This document shows positions 35,128 through 48,441 of a DNA stretch of 64,000 bases, in pieces. Source of the stretch: Mallotus nudiflorus. Lineage: Eukaryota; Streptophyta; Magnoliopsida; Malpighiales; Euphorbiaceae. The DNA is taken from assembly GCA_947683625.1 (NCBI GenBank), contig CANTUR010000637.1, positions 245,151 to 309,150 of the forward strand, read 5' to 3'. Both the position numbers and the translations under genes were made by a program. Under the pieces are notes generated by a model. It did no database searches and had not been told where the DNA came from. It was given only the letters and a program-made list of their open reading frames with translations. The number at the start of each line of letters is the position of its first letter. The stretch's first letter is position 1.

Positions 35128-36317
35128 TCATTTTACAGGGTCAGAAAGCATATACATCTAACACACAAATAAATATATACTTACCACTCGAAATTTTTTT
35201 TTAACACTCGTGATAATAAATAAATCATTGATATATGTTTTAATAGTAATATTATTATAGTTATTATTAGTGTAAAAAATGACTGAAAAGTGGAATTCTT
35301 TTATGAGAGAATTGCTATTTTTCCCTTAAGTTTTGATTTATTACATTATTTTATTTTTAATATTTTAAAAAATATTTATTTATCTTTACATTTATAAATT
35401 CGTGTACTATTTCATTCTTAAAGAAAAATTAACAAGTGTTAATTGTTATAAATGTTAGGGATAAATAAATATTTTTTTAAATATCAAGAATGAAGTAATA
35501 GAATATACCAAAACACAGAAAACAAATAACAATATAAGATGATGTTTGTTGTTCTTTGTTCTCTTTTCAGAAGTTCAATTAAAAATTACATTATATTTTA
35601 GTATATCTTTACGGGAGTAATACTTTTTTTTTTTTATAAACCTTTTTTTTTAGTAATACTTCCATGTAAACTATGTTTTTGATACATATGTTATTGTTGC
35701 ATTTTTTTTATTCTTTCTTGACCAAAGCCTTTGTTGTAGAATCTAAAACACCTTGTAATGGGGCGACATACACAATGACAAAAATTAATTAAATTTATTT
35801 TTAACTCATGTAATTAATTTTTAATAAAAAATTGATAATTATACTACTTTTTCGATATAATAGAAAAAAATATTTATATACTTTATTTCTTTGAAAATAT
35901 GATTGTCAATACAAGATAAATAAAAAATTTTGATTGATTTAATTTTAGTTCTTTACTTAATGAATTTTAATTTAATAAAATTTTAAAAATAATAAGAGGG
36001 CAATCTAATTTTTCAATCTTGATAGAATTATATTATAGCATAGTAATTCATTGCAATTTTAACACATTTTCTATTTGAACAATTATACAAAACTGTTTTA
36101 ATATTTTTATCTAAATATTGATCTAATTTTACAAACTTAATAGCATTATAATATAATAATTTATCACAGTCTTTTAAATTTTCTATTTCAACAACTATAC
36201 AATAACCTTTCAACATTTCTAATGTTAATTTTTTTCATAATTAATTATTTAATACAATTTATTAATTTTGATTTCAATTATTTACTTAAATTTAGTTTAG
36301 TAAGACATTTAATTATT
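35128..36317. other. AT-rich stretch upstream of the CHX pseudogene
   Basis: This has no long frames and no recognisable transposon domain. It may contain the decayed CHX promoter and first exon. T and A homopolymer runs and short direct AT repeats are frequent. Confidence 0.5.
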
Positions 36318-36434
36318 GCAAAGACCCATATTTTATTTATTAAGTCTATTTTATTATTTATTTAATTAGTATTAAATGAGTATTTATTAAGTGTTTTAAA
36401 AAATTATTAATCATTAGAGTATATTTTTATGGAT

Positions 36435-36518
<84 letters not shown>

Positions 36519-38813
36519 TGGGTGATTAATTGGGAGGAATCTTTTTTTCTTAAATAATAATACATATATGTGTACTTTTGTACTTTAAACTAAAAAAAAG
36601 GTTCAAAGAACATTTTCCTTTTTCTTTTTTCCCTTCATTCCTTTTTTTTTTCTTTTCATTCTTCTTCTTCTTCCTCGTTCCAACTACTGCTATTGCCACC
36701 CCTATGCCACTAGTCACCGTCGTAAACATCAATAAGCTCCAGTCGACATCGCTAGCCACTCCTCTTCTCTCCGGTCACCTTCCTTCTCCCTTCCTCTCCA
36801 TTTTCATTGCCATCGAGGGGAAGAGTGAGCTACTGTCGCTGGCTCCAGCGACACCCGACCTCATTGGTGGTCTTAAATGGTTCCTCTCCTCCTGGGCTTC
36901 AATAACCCTCAATCAATTTCGGGAATCATCATCGGCAACAACTTTGATTTGAGGTAATTTGATTCTAGGTTTTTGGATTATTTTAATTAATTGAGCTTTA
37001 ATTAGGTTGATTTAGGTTTAGTTGCTGGTATATAAAATGAAATTAGAGTTGAGATCTATTTATGTATATTTTTTTCATAATTTTCGAGAAACTTTAGATT
37101 TTCGGGTCTCTCATTATTGTTCCGGTACCGTTTCAACCTAGAAATTTTTATATTTTTATTAAATTCTATAAATTATGTAGATTAAACTTTGTGAAAGAAG
37201 TTTTATGAGATTATTTGCAGAAATTAAGATATGAATTTTTAAAGACTATGTTTAAAAATATATTTTTAGAAAAATTATTAGAAATTAGTAATTATTTAAT
37301 TTTAATTGAATTTATTTTTATTTATTCTGTTTTATTGAATTTAAATAATAAAAGTATGAAAATAATTTTTATAATTAATTTCAAATTTTTAGTTAATTAG
37401 TAGTGATTTTGGAAAAAATAAACGAATAATAAATTTATATATTATTTCCAAGCTAAAATGAGTTCTTTATTATTTTTATGATATATTTGAGTGATTTAAA
37501 TAGTTATTTATAATAAATGTTAATTTAATTATAAAAGGGACATTTGATTCTATTAATGAAGTTTTATTTATAAACTTGAATTTTACTATTTATTTGTAAA
37601 TAAATTTCCTTTATATTTTTATTATATAAATAAATTAAATTGTATTTTTTAACTAAATTTTTATGACATATTAGTGATTTGAAAAAAATTTTATTTATGT
37701 TGTTCTGTGGTTCTAAGTTGGACATTAAGTGTAGTTTGGTGGTATAACCTGAGATGTTGAGTTTTGGAAGTTATAGGGGTGTCGTTTTGTGTAGGAACGA
37801 CTATACTTTTAGTAGAGAGATGTCTATTTTACAAGGGAGACTCTACTGAATTTTCGGTAGATTTCTTATAAAACATGACATTGGTATGTATTAGTTTTTG
37901 AGTTTGTATAGTATTGTCCCTTAAATTAAGTCAATCTCATCATTCCATGACTTTAATAAATTGTGAATTTTTATTTTATCATATAAGCATTATTTTAAAT
38001 AAATATTATTTATTTTAGAGAACTCTGGGGTGAGAGCTATAGCACTTGGGCCTGAAATGGGATGTAACTTAGTTGTGCTCACTCTCGAGACATTAATATA
38101 GGAATAAGTGAATGGATTGTGGCTGTAACTTGGTTGAGTTTGCTCTCTGGATAGTAGTCACTTTGATTAAAAGAGAGCCGGGAGGCTATTAGAATTTTAT
38201 GGTTTAGGTGTTTTACCAGGATTTTCACTAAAATAATTAATTTATATGATTTCATATGAGGATTTTTATATTAAAGTGAATTGTGAATTTTATAAATGAT
38301 TTTATATAAAAGTAATTGAGAAAAGTAAAAGATTTTAATATCTATATTTTTATTTTACTTTACCTTAAAAAGGGTTTTAACAAATATTTTTTAAATCCAG
38401 CATGCATTCTATAAAGTTGATTTACTCAGTGAGGTCTGATTTTCCTCAATTTATTTTTTTCAGGACCTTATAGTCATTTGGTATTAGTCACCATTTATGT
38501 CAAGTTTCTTCTTTACCATGTGCCTTATTATGTCTATTTGATTTAAGTATTGTGTAAATAAATTCTAAATACCGTAGTAGTTAATTAAGAACTCGTGTTA
38601 TTAGTATTGTGGATTTGTTTGAGTTGAGATATTGATGTATTTGGAGATATTATCATATGTATTTAATATATTAGTGAATTTATTATGGTTTTATTTTTAA
38701 GATGATTGATTGTAATTGCGAAAAATTTCTAAGGCTTACTACGGGTTTCGGTTGCATTATGCATTTTCCATTCCCTAATGCTGGTCACCTGCCTATGGGT
38801 TTGGGTCGTAACA
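36318..38813 (+). mobile_element. 5' LTR of a Tekay-like element (copy E)
   Basis: The end is clear: CATTCCCTAATGCTGG ... GGGTCGTAACA at 38813, followed by a primer binding site. The start is uncertain; TGCAAAGACCC at about 36318 is the best match to the family start. Landmarks are a 77-bp AT run (36438-36514), a pyrimidine-rich leader (about 36600-36690), hairpin 1 with one mismatch (37801-37817), a GATGT...ACATT module (about 38060-38095), and the TACTCAGTGAGGTCTGA box near 38422. It is about 2.5 kb, shorter than other copies, so part of U3 may be missing. Confidence 0.75.
36438..36514. repeat. AT microsatellite in LTR copy E
   Basis: A 77-bp AT repeat upstream of the pyrimidine-rich leader. 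Confidence 0.95.
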
Positions 38814-38816
38814 AAA

Positions 38817-38829
38817 TTGGGATCAGATC
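38817..38829 (+). other. primer binding site of copy E element
   Basis: TTGGGATCAGATC lies three bases after the LTR. It is a diverged form of the initiator tRNA-Met site TTGGTATCAGAGC. Confidence 0.7.
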
Positions 38830-38995
38830 TTATGGTTTATTAGTTTATCTTTGGGTCATATGAATATTTCTTTTCTTGAACTACTACGATGAATAGGTGA
38901 TAAATGTCAATTGTTGTCATCATTGCTTTTAGAATTCTGTGTATATGTCAGTTCCTTATTGTGTTTTGAATTTCGTTGGTTTTTGTCTTTTTAGA

Positions 38996-40469
38996 ATGAG
39001 AAGGAGGGTATAGAATGCTCCTACTATAGATACAACATAAGATGAGGGCGAGCAGTCCATTCAGGATGAAACTCCTCCTGCCCCACGACGTAAAAGGAGG
39101 AGTAGGCCTAGAGCTGCTGCAGTTAGGAGGTAAAAGTAACAATAGCAAGTTGAGCCAAAAGCTCCAAAAGTGGATCATAAAATTTTTACAACTAGCATGG
39201 TAAGGATTAACCAAGGCTTAATAGCACTTAATCAAGCTATGCCATTAGTAGAACAAATGTTACAACAAAGGAATTAATGGATGTTTGATGCAGATGCAAG
39301 TTTGTTATATTCAATAGTTAGAAAGGTTTCTTTTAATTGTACTGGCAATGCCTTGGATTTTATAAACACTATTGAGGCTAGAATAAGGATTGGATACACT
39401 GATTATTAAGAGGATCATGATTGTGGAGTTATCGGTACAGGCTGCAGCTCAGGACTAGTTTATGCAGACAATTCAGCCATATATAACTACCATGGCATGG
39501 TTGGAGTTTAAATAGTGAGATATTTCTACCTAGCTTCCATGAGAGATAATTTTAGATGGTAATTATTGCACATAGTCAAAGGTGACTAATCAGTCGAGGA
39601 ATACACTTGTGAGTTTTTAGGCTGTCATGTCATACTGTGGATGTGATATAGGATGAGAGAAGAGCAGTGGATTTTTGTGTGACAAGGTTAGGCCCAACCT
39701 ATGTTGGTATTTAGATAGAGGATTGAAACTTAAAGAGTGTTATTGAGGAGACTAGACAACTAGAGAGGTGACATATTCGGCATGGGACTATCCCTAACCC
39801 TTACTTGAGCGATAGTAAGGGATCAGTAGTAGCTCAGGGGATTGAACAACCTGTGTTTTAGATGGGCAGTGTTGGTATTCAGGCTACTAGTACCTCACAG
39901 CGGGCTACAGAGGCAAAAGAGTGGAAGACATAATTGATAGAGTAGTAGACCTTTGAGATTTGGACTTGGAGCCAATAGTGGTAGTAGTAGTTAGAGTTCT
40001 AGGTATGGCAGTATAGGCTCGGGACCCAGTGCATATCCTACTTGTGGTTGAGTGCATCAAGGGGCATGCCTTTTGATGACAGGAGCATGTTTTAAGTGTG
40101 GAAAAATAGGACATCTTGCCAGAGCTTGTCCTAATACTGGATATCATTTATCATATGCTCAGGGATCTTTAGCTTTAGTCGCTCAACCATTTTAGCAAGT
40201 GCATCAGCCCTATCAAGCACCTATATACCCTCAGCAAAGACTGACATAGTGTATGGGCCAGTAAGGTTGAGGTATAAAAGGTAGGCATAGAGGGAGACTA
40301 GTTGGTTAAGAATTTTCACAGCCATCCACTTCTCAGCAGGCTAGCCATGGATAGGCTAGAGTGTTCACTTTAACTCCTCAGGATGCTCAGGCATCCAATG
40401 CAGTTATGGCAGGTACTCTTTCAGTTTGTTCTCTTAATGCTAGAGTCTTATTTAATCCAGGTGCATCAT
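38996..40469 (+). pseudogene. Tekay-type gypsy gag and start of protease, truncated
   Basis: The start is ATG 38996 (MRRRV), the same start as in the minus-strand element (MRRRA at 55970). A basic block (PAPRRKRRSRPRAA) follows, then gag with many stops and frame changes. The zinc knuckle CFKCGKIGHLARAC (40088-40129) is complete CCHC. At 40361-40469 the frame reads AQASNAVMAGTLSVCSLNARVLFNPGAS, the start of the aspartic protease (usual DPGATHSF, here NPGAS). It is cut at 40469 by the antisense tandem element. The rest of this element does not resume after 59410. Confidence 0.8.
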
Positions 40470-43400
40470 TGTCACGACCCAAACTAGGAGTCATGACCGG
40501 CGCTAGGGAATGGGAATTCTTTCGAATCTGGAACCCGTATCAAGCCTTCAAAAAATAAATCATGAAATAAATAATTAAAAAGTATGATATAATTAAAAAT
40601 TTTCAAATCAATATTATATAAATACTCCAAATCCTTCTCAATGAATATATCTTCTTATAGTAATCAAATACAAATTTTCAGAGTATACAATATTAAAACA
40701 ATATAATACTCTTCTGATTCAATAACATAACTACTGCAGTTTCTAGAATACAAATCAGAGTTCAAAATATACATTTGCATAAAATAGCCGGGACTGAAGA
40801 ACACCGACGAGGAACTTTACAACTAAGGTCTGACGATATGGGATCTCCTGAAAAAAATAATTGAGGGGGGTCAGACCTCACTGAGTGAATTATTATACTA
40901 TATATACATGCAATCTAAACCATAACAATCAAGCATTCTTATATATATATATATACATACATTTCACACGAATACCAAACTCTGCTTATATAAATATACA
41001 AAATGCAGAAAAATTTTATTTTAATTCATGAAGGATCCATAGAATCCTAATAATAGCAATCCCTAATCAACCCCATCATCACTCTAGCCATACATGCTCA
41101 CTTGATTCCAAATAGAACACTTATTCCAAACTGGACAGTAGACTGGCCCCGAGACATTAAGTTGATCGAGCTCCAGCAGTCTGGCTGTCAGTAAGATTGG
41201 CCCCGAGACACTTGGTCAACCGAGCTCCAGCAATCACACTATCTATCACCTCGCATCTCAATCAACCCAATAGATCATTCAATCCACTAATGGACAATAG
41301 ACTGGGCCCTAGACACTAAGTCAACCGAGCTCCAACAGTCTGACTGTCAGTGTGATTGGCCCCGCGATCACACTATCTATCATACCATTAATCTTAGTCA
41401 AATCAATTAAATCAATTACAATCACCCAAAGTTAACTCTCACTTAACCCTATTCTTTCGCACCGGTATGTACACAGCCCTAGTGTTGCCCACTAGGAAGC
41501 ACGTTCTATTAATATCCTTCACTTAGAATAAATCATTTATTCTGAAAATAATTAATGTGGAATGATATTCATAATAATAAAATCAACCATATATATATAC
41601 AAAAAATATAGCCAGTATATTTCGGGTATATATATGTCAAATAAAATATGAAATAAACTAAAGATAAATCATTAATATGGTTAAAAACAATTTAAATGAG
41701 TAACAATAATATAACATGCATTTTCTTAAAAATATACTTAAATATACAAAAGATATGCCTTAAGTACACAAATCATTTAATAAAATATTTATGTATAAAT
41801 GTTCATTTAAATATGTGTTTAGGTTTAACATATATTCACAAATATATTAAAAATAAACCTAATTATCTAGCATGCATATATCAAAAATAAACCCTAAATA
41901 TACCACTAATGTGTTAGGTTTAATTTAATAATAAAACATGTATTTATTTGGAAATAAATAAAAAATATACCAAAAATAAACTTAAAAATAATTTAAGTGT
42001 AGGCTTATAATATAGCATGCAGTTATTTAAGAATAAACCTAAATTATACTAATCATTTAATAAAATAATTATGGTTCGATGTACATTTAAGTCATGTATA
42101 GATATTAAATTATAACAAACATAAACCTAAATATCTAACATACATATATTAAAAATAAACTCTAAATATACCAGTGATATATTAAATATATATAGATGAT
42201 ATACAAAGATTTATATATCAAGATATACTAAAAATATACCAAATCATATTATAATTAAATTACTGTTTAAACATATAATGAAAATGAAAAATCCTAAGTC
42301 ATGCATCCTATATGCAATGCATATATATACAGTATAATAACTCACATGTTGGCGCTCTACGAGACAAACTCGGCGGGCCTGATCGGTTAGGCCTCGGTCT
42401 CAACGCAACTAAACAAACAAATGACAAAATGAATCAGAATAAATTTAATGGAAATTCTAAAGACTCGATCTAGAATTTTAGACACAAAATTAGAATAGGG
42501 ATTTGACCGGACATCACGTTTTACGAGAATTCTACCAAAAATCCGGCAGAACCTTCCCTGTAAAACGGACATCTCTCTACTCAAAGAGTAGAGCCGATCC
42601 TGCAAAAAAAACACACTTCGGAATAACACCAAATTCACAACCACAATCCCTCGGTCGGACTCTAAACTACAATTCACCGACCGAGGTTCATAATTCACAG
42701 AATAATTACAAAATATCGAAAATGCCCTTATATAATAAAAATACATTTTCTAAATCCAAATTACGTAATTAACCCTAAAACACGTTAAAAACTGATAAAA
42801 ACTCATTTATTTAGAAAAATCGTATATTATATATATAATTTAAAAATAATTTACGAAAAATAGTTTTAATTAGTTGAAAATACTAAATAATTTGTAGAAA
42901 TCATTTTTATACCCTAAATAACTATTAAAACCAATTTAATTACATTTTTAGCCAATTTAGTGTAAAATTACCAAAATACCCATATATATATATAAATTTA
43001 CTAAAATAAATCCAAAAATTCACCAAAAATAATATAATTACTCAAAATTAATTTTCTCAACATATATTTCAATAATATCAATAAATATACTCAATTAATC
43101 AATTTATTTCAATTAAACACATAATTAACCCTATTTTTAAAAATTACATAAACTTAATAAATTCCAAATAAATATATACAAATTCACAAAAATTACAAAT
43201 AAATTTCTATAATTCATTTCAACACCTATAATCACCATAAAACACAATTTCATAATTTAATTAATTAATTTTCGAAAATTAGAAAATATTAATAAAATAA
43301 TAAAAAATTCACAAAAATCAAAATAAATTCCAAAAATTCTACAAAAATTACAGCATGTAAATTAAGCTTCCAGGAATAAAGTTTGTGAAGGAAGTTTTCA

Positions 43401-43782
43401 TGAATCAATCAAATTGAAGCTAAAAAAAATTCAAAACCCTAAATGGCTGAAATGAAGAAATTGAAACCTAAGCAATTCTAGATCAAATTAAGTGAAACAA
43501 AGCTTGGAATCACACTTATCGGAGCTCAAGGAGAAGATAGAGACTGGTGGCGTCGAATTTGGTGGCCGAAAATGGCCTGATCGGAGTTGACTTCAATTTT
43601 CGGCCTCCTTGAAAAATCCGGCCAAAACACACAATTTCTGGAGGTGGAGGAGGAAGGATGAGAGGCACAATGACAGCAAAGAAATCAGCTGGAAATGGCC
43701 AGAAATGGTGGAAACCGTTTGGGAGGAAAAAATGAAGGAGACAATGGCATTTTGGTAAATAATGCAAACTTTATAATTTTGA

Positions 43783-43845
<63 letters not shown>

Positions 43846-44279
43846 ACACTTATATTATAATATTATATATATTCCCACACACAAATAATTCTCACCACAT
43901 AAATATTTTATTATATTTAATAATTTATACACTTAAAATTAATTAATTAATATTAAAACTAAATAATAAAAATTAAGGTAATTAATGTAAATAAATACAC
44001 ATATATAAATTTTATTTTAGCACTTAAAAGTTATGTATGAGTTCATGCAAATTCGTAAAACTAGTCAAAATAATTAATATTAAATTATTTACGTGTCAAT
44101 TTTCCCAAAAATACAATTTCCGGGAAAATTTTACGTAAAGTACTTAAAATAATATAAAATAATTAAAATTAGCTTTAAATAAACAAAAAACTCATAAAAT
44201 ATCATTAATATATACAAAAATTATTAACACTGCATATCCCGATGCAATATAAAAATATTTAAAAACTCGGGATATTATA
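40470..44279 (-). mobile_element. 3' LTR of the left tandem element (F)
   Basis: It opens TGTCACGACCC and closes GGGATATTATA on the plus strand, 3810 bp. It contains four stem-loop modules (about 41140-41375; the last is truncated by a small deletion), hairpin 1 with its longest stem (42575-42593), an AT run (43791-43843), and a region with many GTATATTTAGG-like short repeats (about 41700-42250) that lengthens it relative to other copies. Its left part matches the left part of the middle LTR closely; its right part does not. Confidence 0.88.
42575..42593 (-). other. LTR hairpin 1, copy F
   Basis: CTCTACTC, AAA, GAGTAGAG: eight perfect pairs. The innermost pair is C-G, where copy C has T-A. 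Confidence 0.65.
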
Positions 44280-44452
44280 GTCTTTCCCCCTTACAAGAAT
44301 TCGTCCCCGAATTACAGAAAGAAAATTACAAGATCAAGAAAGGAAAAGATACGGATAAGAAGCTCGTATCTCAACTTCAGTCTCCTACGTAAGCTCTTCC
44401 ACGCTGTTTCTTCACCACAACATCTTGATCATATGGATCTGGTTCGAGCATA

Positions 44453-44499
44453 ACAATCGAGCTTGATAATTTACAATCGAGCTTGATAATTTACAATCT
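44453..44499. repeat. short direct duplication in element F
   Basis: The 23-base block containing ACAATCGAGCTTGATAAT occurs twice in a row. In the sister element (51330-51360) the corresponding region has it once. Confidence 0.8.
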
Positions 44500-45561
44500 C
44501 AACTGATTCCTTCTCAAACTTCAGATCTTCATTCAGTTATATATTGTTCAACTGTAACATGTGCGAAGTGTCCAAAATACACTCTCTCAAAATTGAGACA
44601 TGGAACAGTAGATGCACATGAAATAGATTTGGAGGCAAAGCCAACTAATATGCAGTCTTCAAAATTACACCTCGTCTCATTACACCACTTTTCGAAGACA
44701 TCTTCAAAATTATAGTCTTCGATCTGAAACTCCATATCTCTGCGTCTAGGATCCACATCGCTCTTTTGATCACAATAACTTTCTCTGCTGTATTCTGAAC
44801 CATCTCATACCTAGTTAAGACTTCTTTCCATAAAAGCCTCAAGTGGTGTCATTCTAATACTGCTATGGTAGCTGTTATTATAAGCGAATTCTACAAGTAG
44901 CATATAGTCGACCCAGCTACCTCCCAGATCCAAAACACACATCTTCCACATATTGTTTAGTGTCTGGATCGTCCTCTCAGACTGTCATCTGTCTGAGGAT
45001 GAAAAGCAATATTGAAATCCAACCAGGTGTCTATTACTCTCCACAATCTCTGCTAAAATCAAAAGGTAAACACTATACCTTTACCATATACAATGGACAT
45101 AGGTAGTCCACGCAGGCACACAATATGCTTCATATGCAGCTTAGCCCACTTAGCTACTGAATAAGTGGCTTCCACTGGCCAAAAATTAACTGACTTGGTT
45201 AATTTGTCTATAGTCATTCCAATGGAATCATATTCACCCTTCGAACGAGGTAACCAACCACAAAAATTATCACAATTCTCTCTCATTTCCACCTAAATTC
45301 AAAAGAGATCGAAACTTCCTAGAAGACTTTTGATGTTCAGCTTTCACTGGCTGGCAATTTAAACACTTAGAAATACAATCGGTCACATCCTTCTATAATC
45401 CAACCCACTAATACTGATCCTGAATACTATGATAATTCTTGGTAACCATCTGGATGTACACTGCAAGTTCATTTCCACAGTTTATATAGAATCCCTTTCT
45501 CAGATTACAACATCAACCCTGTATCATTAACTTGGGCATCTCTTATCAGCAGATCATTCTA

Positions 45562-45706
45562 TGGTGATATGTCATGATGATATGCTATGATGAATGTCAT
45601 GATAAGATGATATAATGAAATGTTATGATGAAATGCTAGAATGACATGTCATGATGAAATGTTGTAATGAGATGCTTTGATGATATGATGAAATGCTATA
45701 ATGATA
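45562..45706. repeat. ATGATGAAATG-type short tandem repeat in element F
   Basis: About 145 bp of imperfect units around GATGAAATGCTATAATGA. They lie where the sister element has RNase H coding sequence. Units vary from about 12 to 18 bp. Confidence 0.7.
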
Positions 45707-47735
45707 TCAGGTCTTATCCTCTAAAGTTCATGTAACCCTTTAGATCAACGGTCTTTTTCAGCATTTGGAAACTGTTCTAACAAACATCTGTTCACACAAA
45801 CTTCACATTCTTCTGAGTTATGCAGGTCATAGGAACTGCAATTCTAAAGAATTCTGTTCAAATTTCCTATGATACCTAGTTAAACCCAGAAAATTACAGA
45901 TCTCAATGGATTCAGTCAGTCTGGGCCACTCAGATGCTGCTTTGATCTTTTTTGGATCAACTTGAATTCTATCTTTAAACGCCACACTTCCAAGAAAAAC
46001 AACACTCTCCACCCAATGATCACACTTCCTAAATTCAGCATAAAGCTGACATTCTCTTAGTGTATATAGTTTAGTTCTCAAGTGATATACGTGCCCTTTC
46101 ATTCACTTCGAATACACTAGTATATCATTAATGAAGACTACTACAAATTGATCCACAACTAATGATAACCCGACTTCAAATTAATTTTTGAAAAGAACTG
46201 TGCACCCTGTAACTGATCAGACAGATCATCTATCCTCAGAAGAGGATACTTGTTCTTCACTATCATCTTATTCAGCTCTCTGTAATCAATGCACAGTCTC
46301 AGGGTACCATCCTTCTTCTTCACAACAAGACTAGTGCACCCTAAAGAGAAATATAAGGTTTGACAAAACCTTGGTCATACAGCTCTTGTAATTGCTCCTA
46401 CAGCTCTACAAGAGTCATTCTGTAGGGCTACGTTGAAATAAGAGTTATATCAAGAACCACATCGATACAGAATTCAATCTCTGTAAGGTGGTAAACCTGG
46501 TAACTCACAGGCAATTAAAACATCTGGGAGAGACAACTTCTCCACTGAAGTATATTCAACTAGAGCCAGATATTCTTGATAACCCTTTCACATCTCATTA
46601 AGATTAATTACACCCAAAAGACTGAATTCATAATAACTCTCTGAATCTCAATTCTCAGTTCAGATGCCAATATATTAAGCTTAATTCTGTAACACATAAT
46701 TCTACTAGTCTCCTCTTATATTGTATTACGTCTTCAGCACAACGTATTAGATTGAAGAGTTTACAAGTAATCTTCTCAACCGATTGCTCTTCCCTTACTC
46801 TGTGCAATAGCTGATACAGGTAATTATCCTTCCTTAAAGGTGGATGGAAGTATCTTAGAAATCCCCCTTTAACTCAAATTATGTGTTGCAGTCAAAACTG
46901 ACAGCTTGCCATAAGGAATACAAGAGTGCTTCGTCTTCATTAGACATTTTCCAATTCCCCCATCAAAGCATATTTAAACAACTTGATTAAATGCTATCAA
47001 GCTTTTATTAGTCTCGACTATCATAGTCACAATTGCTGCAAGTTCAAGTCCAAAAGAAATGCTTGTACTGCTTACAATGACTACCTTAACCCTTGAGTTA
47101 CAGTTGCCTCTAACCTACCCCTATACTAGATAGGTGTAGTAGGGCTGGAACTATAACCACAACTTGAACTTGAAAAGAATGATCATCAATATTGTCTCTG
47201 CAGAAGAAATAATTTGGATTCATTGCACTGAAAAGATATGGAAATCAACAGAATTCAGAATATAGAATATACGCAGAATTGACATATCTTAAGTTCTTAA
47301 CTAAAAAAGAAATTACATCTGCTGAACGATCGAAGGTATCAGCATTGCACCCTGTGAAACTCCTGTTGCAGAAGCAACATCATTGCAATGCTAAGCCACC
47401 AGCTCCTCATTCAGTTATTCCCGCTGTCAACAACGATCATCAGGCCTTCTAAATCCATCTCTACCCCTATGCCTACAGGATGCATAAGGGGTAGAACCTC
47501 GTGCTCAGAAGATCAATTATCATCGATTGATGGAGCGACTCACGCTCAAGGCAATCAGTAAGGAGCAAAAACAAATAAATAGTTCAAATAATCACAACAT
47601 CATCAGACACCCTAACGGTTACGTGGAATTCCTAATGCAAGGAAGACTTTTCAAAGACATGACCGAACCTAATTCACTGCAGTAGTTCCAAAGAAAACAC
47701 GACTCGACAACCTAGGTCCACATCTCTAAACCCAT

Positions 47736-47748
47736 GCTCTGATACCAA
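47736..47748 (-). other. primer binding site of element F
   Basis: The plus strand reads GCTCTGATACCAA, the reverse complement of the initiator tRNA-Met site, directly beside the middle LTR. Confidence 0.88.
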
Positions 47749-48219
47749 ATTTGTCAGACCCAAACTAGGAGTCATGACCGACGCTAGGGAACGGGAATTC
47801 TTTCGAATCCGGAACCCGTAGCAAGCCTTCAAAAAATAAATCATGAAATAAAATAATTAAAAAGTACGACAGAATGAAAAATATTCAAATCAATATTATA
47901 TAAATACTCCAAATCCTTCTTAATGAATATATCTTTGTATAGTAATCAAATACAAATTTTCAGAGTATATAATATCAAAACAATATAATACCCTTCTGAT
48001 TCAATAACACAACTACTGCAGTTTCTAGAATACAAATCAGAGTTCAAAATATACATTTGCATAAAATAGCCGGGACTGAAGAACACCGGCAAGGAACTCT
48101 ACAACTAAGGTCTGACGATATGGGATCTCTTGAAAAAAATAATTGAGGGGGGTCAAACCTCACTGAGTGAATTATTATACTATATATACATGCAATCTAA
48201 ACCATAACAATCAAGCATT

Positions 48220-48267
<48 letters not shown>

Positions 48268-48441
48268 CATACATTTCACACGAATGCCAAACTCTACTTT
48301 TATAAATATACAAAATGCAAAAAACTTTTATTTTAATTCATGAAGGATCCATAGAACCCTAATAATAGTAATCCCCATCATCACTCTAGCCATACAGGCT
48401 CACTTGATTTCAAATAGAACACTTATTCCAAACTGGATAGT

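Larger units (their letters stand above)
44280..47751 (-). pseudogene. degenerate, internally deleted gag-pol of element F
   Basis: The interior is only 3.47 kb against 5.0 kb in the neighbouring element. From the 5' side (right) it has gag debris (47000-47700), a PGLPPH-like block near 46490, and reverse transcriptase pieces (LRLCIDYRELNK-like near 46280-46320; VYHLRTKLYTLRECQLYAEF at 45990-46100). It then has a repeat-filled gap (45562-45706) where RNase H is expected, integrase core pieces (DKLTKSVNFWPV...ATYSVAKWAKLHMKHI, 45100-45240), and integrase C-terminal remnants (44529-44842). A deletion near 46161 removes the segment carrying the motif A-B region. It cannot encode enzymes. Confidence 0.8.

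Noticed and set aside
36578..36952. 124-residue frame with Ser/Pro/Leu-rich sequence
   Set aside because: It lies in the pyrimidine-rich leader of LTR copy E, and similar frames appear in other LTRs (10046-10243, 50299-50631, 58641-58901, 60962-61156) without conserved residues.
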